A stretch of 6,757 nt of DNA from Alphaproteobacteria bacterium. GTDB taxonomy: Bacteria > Pseudomonadota > Alphaproteobacteria > Rhodobacterales > Rhodobacteraceae. The notes under the pieces were generated by a model that made no database searches, was not told the DNA's origin, and worked only from the letters and a program-made list of their open reading frames with translations. Below, one piece after another: positions 5,322 to 6,757 of the stretch (position 1 is its first letter; each line of letters starts with the position of its first letter). Made by a program: the position numbers and the translations under genes. The stretch is from the NCBI GenBank assembly GCA_030830465.1, contig JAURMY010000015.1, forward strand, positions 1 through 6,757, in the 5' to 3' direction.

Positions 5322-6008
5322 TTATTCGTCGGTCTTGACCAGGCGCAAATGGCCCGGCTTCGGTCTTTGCGGGTCGCGGTTCAGGATGCGGACGGGCGAC
5401 GGGGTGAAAGGGGTCGGGCCTTCGGCAAAGCCGCGCGCGGGTTCGAGCATCGGGGCGAAGCCGTTGGCAATGATGCGCGTCACCTTTTTCCCGGCCAGCG
5501 TGAAACGGTGGGGCGGGCTGCTGGCAAGGCCGGTCGTCACCAAACAGCCCAAAATCCGTGACATGTCACCCCGGTCATTCTTCATCGGCAACAACAGCAT
5601 CTGACCACTTAGCGCCGCGACCCCGGTCCGGTCGGCTTCCAGTTGCAACTCGGCGATTTCCGGGCCGTCAAACACCTGTTTCAGCGTCTCGCCAAAGGCC
5701 GCGCGGCTGGCCGGGGCGATCACCGAACTGGCGGGCATCCCGCGTATTTCCATGCCCATCAGGTCGGCCAATCGCATCCCGGCGATGCGAAACCGCACTT
5801 CGCCGTCCTGACTGCGCTCCAGAATAAAGGCATGTTCAAGCGCGTTTTCGATCTGACGGGGGTCGATTTCAGAACGCATCGGTGCGGCGCGGTCGCCGCG
5901 CAGGCGCTCCCAATATTCCAGCAACTCCACCAGAACAGGATTTGTCATCGGTCTTTTATATCGCAGCAATTGAAAAACATTGCCGTCCTCTTGGTTTGCT
6001 TGTGTCAT
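5322..6008 (-). CDS. PAS domain protein, PAS_5 family, unknown signal
   Basis: 228 residues without signal peptide or membrane segment. Residues about 20-165 match the alphaproteobacterial PAS_5 (formerly DUF1457) pattern: LLEYWERLRGDRAAPMRSEIDP (29-50), then ALEHAFILER and VRFRIAGMRLADLMGMEIRGMP (71-92). The C-terminal tail of about 60 residues is rich in Pro and Arg and probably disordered. No kinase, GGDEF, HTH or other output domain is attached, so it most likely acts through a partner protein; neither ligand nor partner can be read from the sequence. The ATG at 6008 is used because it gives the longest frame and a conserved-looking FQLLRYKRP lead; an in-frame ATG at 5948 (MTNPVLVELL) is a serious alternative, as neither has a strong Shine-Dalgarno. 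It converges on aroG through the shared terminator and is divergent from yicC. Confidence 0.85.
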   Translation of the reverse strand: MTQANQEDGNVFQLLRYKRPMTNPVLVELLEYWERLRGDRAAPMRSEIDPRQIENALEHAFILERSQDGEVRFRIAGMRLADLMGMEIRGMPASSVIAPASRAAFGETLKQVFDGPEIAELQLEADRTGVAALSGQMLLLPMKNDRGDMSRILGCLVTTGLASSPPHRFTLAGKKVTRIIANGFAPMLEPARGFAEGPTPFTPSPVRILNRDPQRPKPGHLRLVKTDE

Positions 6009-6054
6009 TCATCCGGCCTTTGGTTGCTCAACGCGCCGCCCTTCCGGGGCAGGA

Positions 6055-6109
6055 TAAGCTTTGTTGTGCAAAGGGGCCGTATTTGTTAACCCTAGCGTAG
6101 CAAAGCTTA
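6055..6109. repeat. 9-bp perfect inverted repeat in the divergent PAS/yicC intergenic region
   Basis: TAAGCTTTG (6055-6063) and CAAAGCTTA (6101-6109) are exact reverse complements separated by 37 nt, centres 46 bp apart. They lie in the 155-nt gap between the divergent starts, where both promoters must be. A shared operator is possible. I could not assign convincing -35/-10 pairs to either gene here. Confidence 0.3.
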
Positions 6110-6163
6110 CCTAAGTCTTAACATTGCAGAAAATGCGAGAAAAAGTGAGGCGAAATCTGTTAA

Positions 6164-6757
6164 ATGGTTAATTCTATGACGGGATTTGCCGCGCTGAAGG
6201 GGGCGGGGCACGGGGTGCGCTGGGCCTGGGAGGTGCGGTCGGTGAATGCGCGGGGTCTGGATCTGCGCCTCAGGCTGCCCGAGGGCATGGATGAGCTTGA
6301 AACCGCGCTGCGCAAGGCCTTTGCTCAGAAACTGGCGCGCGGCAATGTCTCGCTTGGCTTGCGGGTTCAGTCCGATGCCTCGGCCGGGTCGGTCAGGCTT
6401 GATCCCGATCAGTTGGACCGGGTGCTTGCGGCCCTGAAAACGGTGGAGCAAAAGGCCGAGGATATTGATCTGCACCTGACCGCCAGTTCCGCCGCCGAAG
6501 TTCTGGGCCTGCGCGGCGTGCTTGACGCATCCGATCAGGGCGAAAGCGATCAGGCGGCGCTGGTGGCGGCACTGGTGGCGGACATACCCGCGCTGCTGAA
6601 AGCCTTTGTTGCGGCCCGTGCGGACGAGGGTGCCGCCCTGGCGGCGATCCTGTCAGAGCAGCTTGACCGGATCACCGGGCTGGTGGCCGAGGCGGGCCAG
6701 GCCGCTGCCGACCGGCAGGCGCAGGTGGCCGACGCCCTGCGCGCCAACCTGCAAAAA
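6164..6757 (+). CDS. yicC: YicC-family endoribonuclease (partial, C-terminus outside window)
   Basis: The first 198 residues are visible, of about 290 usual, with the frame open to the window end. The N-terminus MVNSMTGFAALKGAG matches the family's S-M-T-G-F/Y-A start. It is followed by WEVRSVNARGLDLRLRLPEG (about 21-40), the diagnostic V-R-S-V-N-x-R segment, then LARGNVSLGLRV and, near residue 150, ARADEGAALAAIL, the family's R-x-x-E-G-x-x-L motif. YicC proteins are cytoplasmic metal-dependent endoribonucleases implicated in small RNA turnover. The ATG at 6164 is chosen over the in-frame ATG at 6176 because family members carry three or four residues before SMTGFA, and because GAGG at 6147-6150 is 13 nt away rather than 25. 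In many proteobacteria gmk (guanylate kinase) follows, which would lie beyond the edge. Confidence 0.93.
   Translation, partial: MVNSMTGFAALKGAGHGVRWAWEVRSVNARGLDLRLRLPEGMDELETALRKAFAQKLARGNVSLGLRVQSDASAGSVRLDPDQLDRVLAALKTVEQKAEDIDLHLTASSAAEVLGLRGVLDASDQGESDQAALVAALVADIPALLKAFVAARADEGAALAAILSEQLDRITGLVAEAGQAAADRQAQVADALRANLQK

Noticed and set aside
6161..6172. TTAA-N4-TTAA resembling a CtrA site at the yicC start
   Set aside because: CtrA boxes need TTAA-N7-TTAA; here the gap is 4 nt and the site overlaps the start codon.

Overview
The window looks like chromosomal DNA of an alphaproteobacterium, most likely Rhodobacterales (Roseobacter/Paracoccus-like). This rests on recognised families rather than a database search: a class II DAHP synthase, a PAS_5-family single-PAS protein, a GATR-type AraC regulator and a YicC-family RNase, all in moderately GC-rich DNA with alphaproteobacterial codon use.

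Left part (1-3590, all on the minus strand). Reading leftward, the order is a GATR-type (DJ-1/PfpI-like plus AraC HTH) transcription regulator, a periplasmic substrate-binding protein with a clear signal peptide, a strong intrinsic terminator, then the two ATPases of a branched-chain-amino-acid-type (HAAT family) ABC importer, livG-like and livF-like. The ATPase genes overlap by 4 nt (ATGA). livF runs off the left edge, and the permease genes are not in the window. The promoter region of the binding protein carries a 13-bp direct repeat with exact 20-bp spacing and a 22-bp imperfect inverted repeat, both plausible regulator sites. The regulator is the obvious candidate to control this importer. 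The true substrate cannot be read from the sequence, and 'branched-chain amino acid' is only the family default.

Middle (3591-5321). A 196-nt divergent intergenic region separates the regulator from a plus-strand class II DAHP synthase, the first enzyme of the shikimate pathway, with a candidate promoter and a good ribosome binding site. Downstream lies a 167-nt convergent intergenic region with the most unusual object here: an 11-bp bidirectional terminator stem whose two arms are separated by about 108 nt. That insert is a highly structured element with nested inverted repeats (about 104 nt, probably a three-way junction). It looks like a small palindromic repeat that inserted into the terminator loop.

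Right part (5322-6757). A minus-strand single-PAS protein of unknown signal is divergent from a plus-strand yicC-like gene that runs off the right edge. The 155-nt region between them has a 9-bp perfect inverted repeat with 37-nt spacing.

I see no rRNA, tRNA, CRISPR array, transposase or phage gene. Every gap between genes is under 200 nt.
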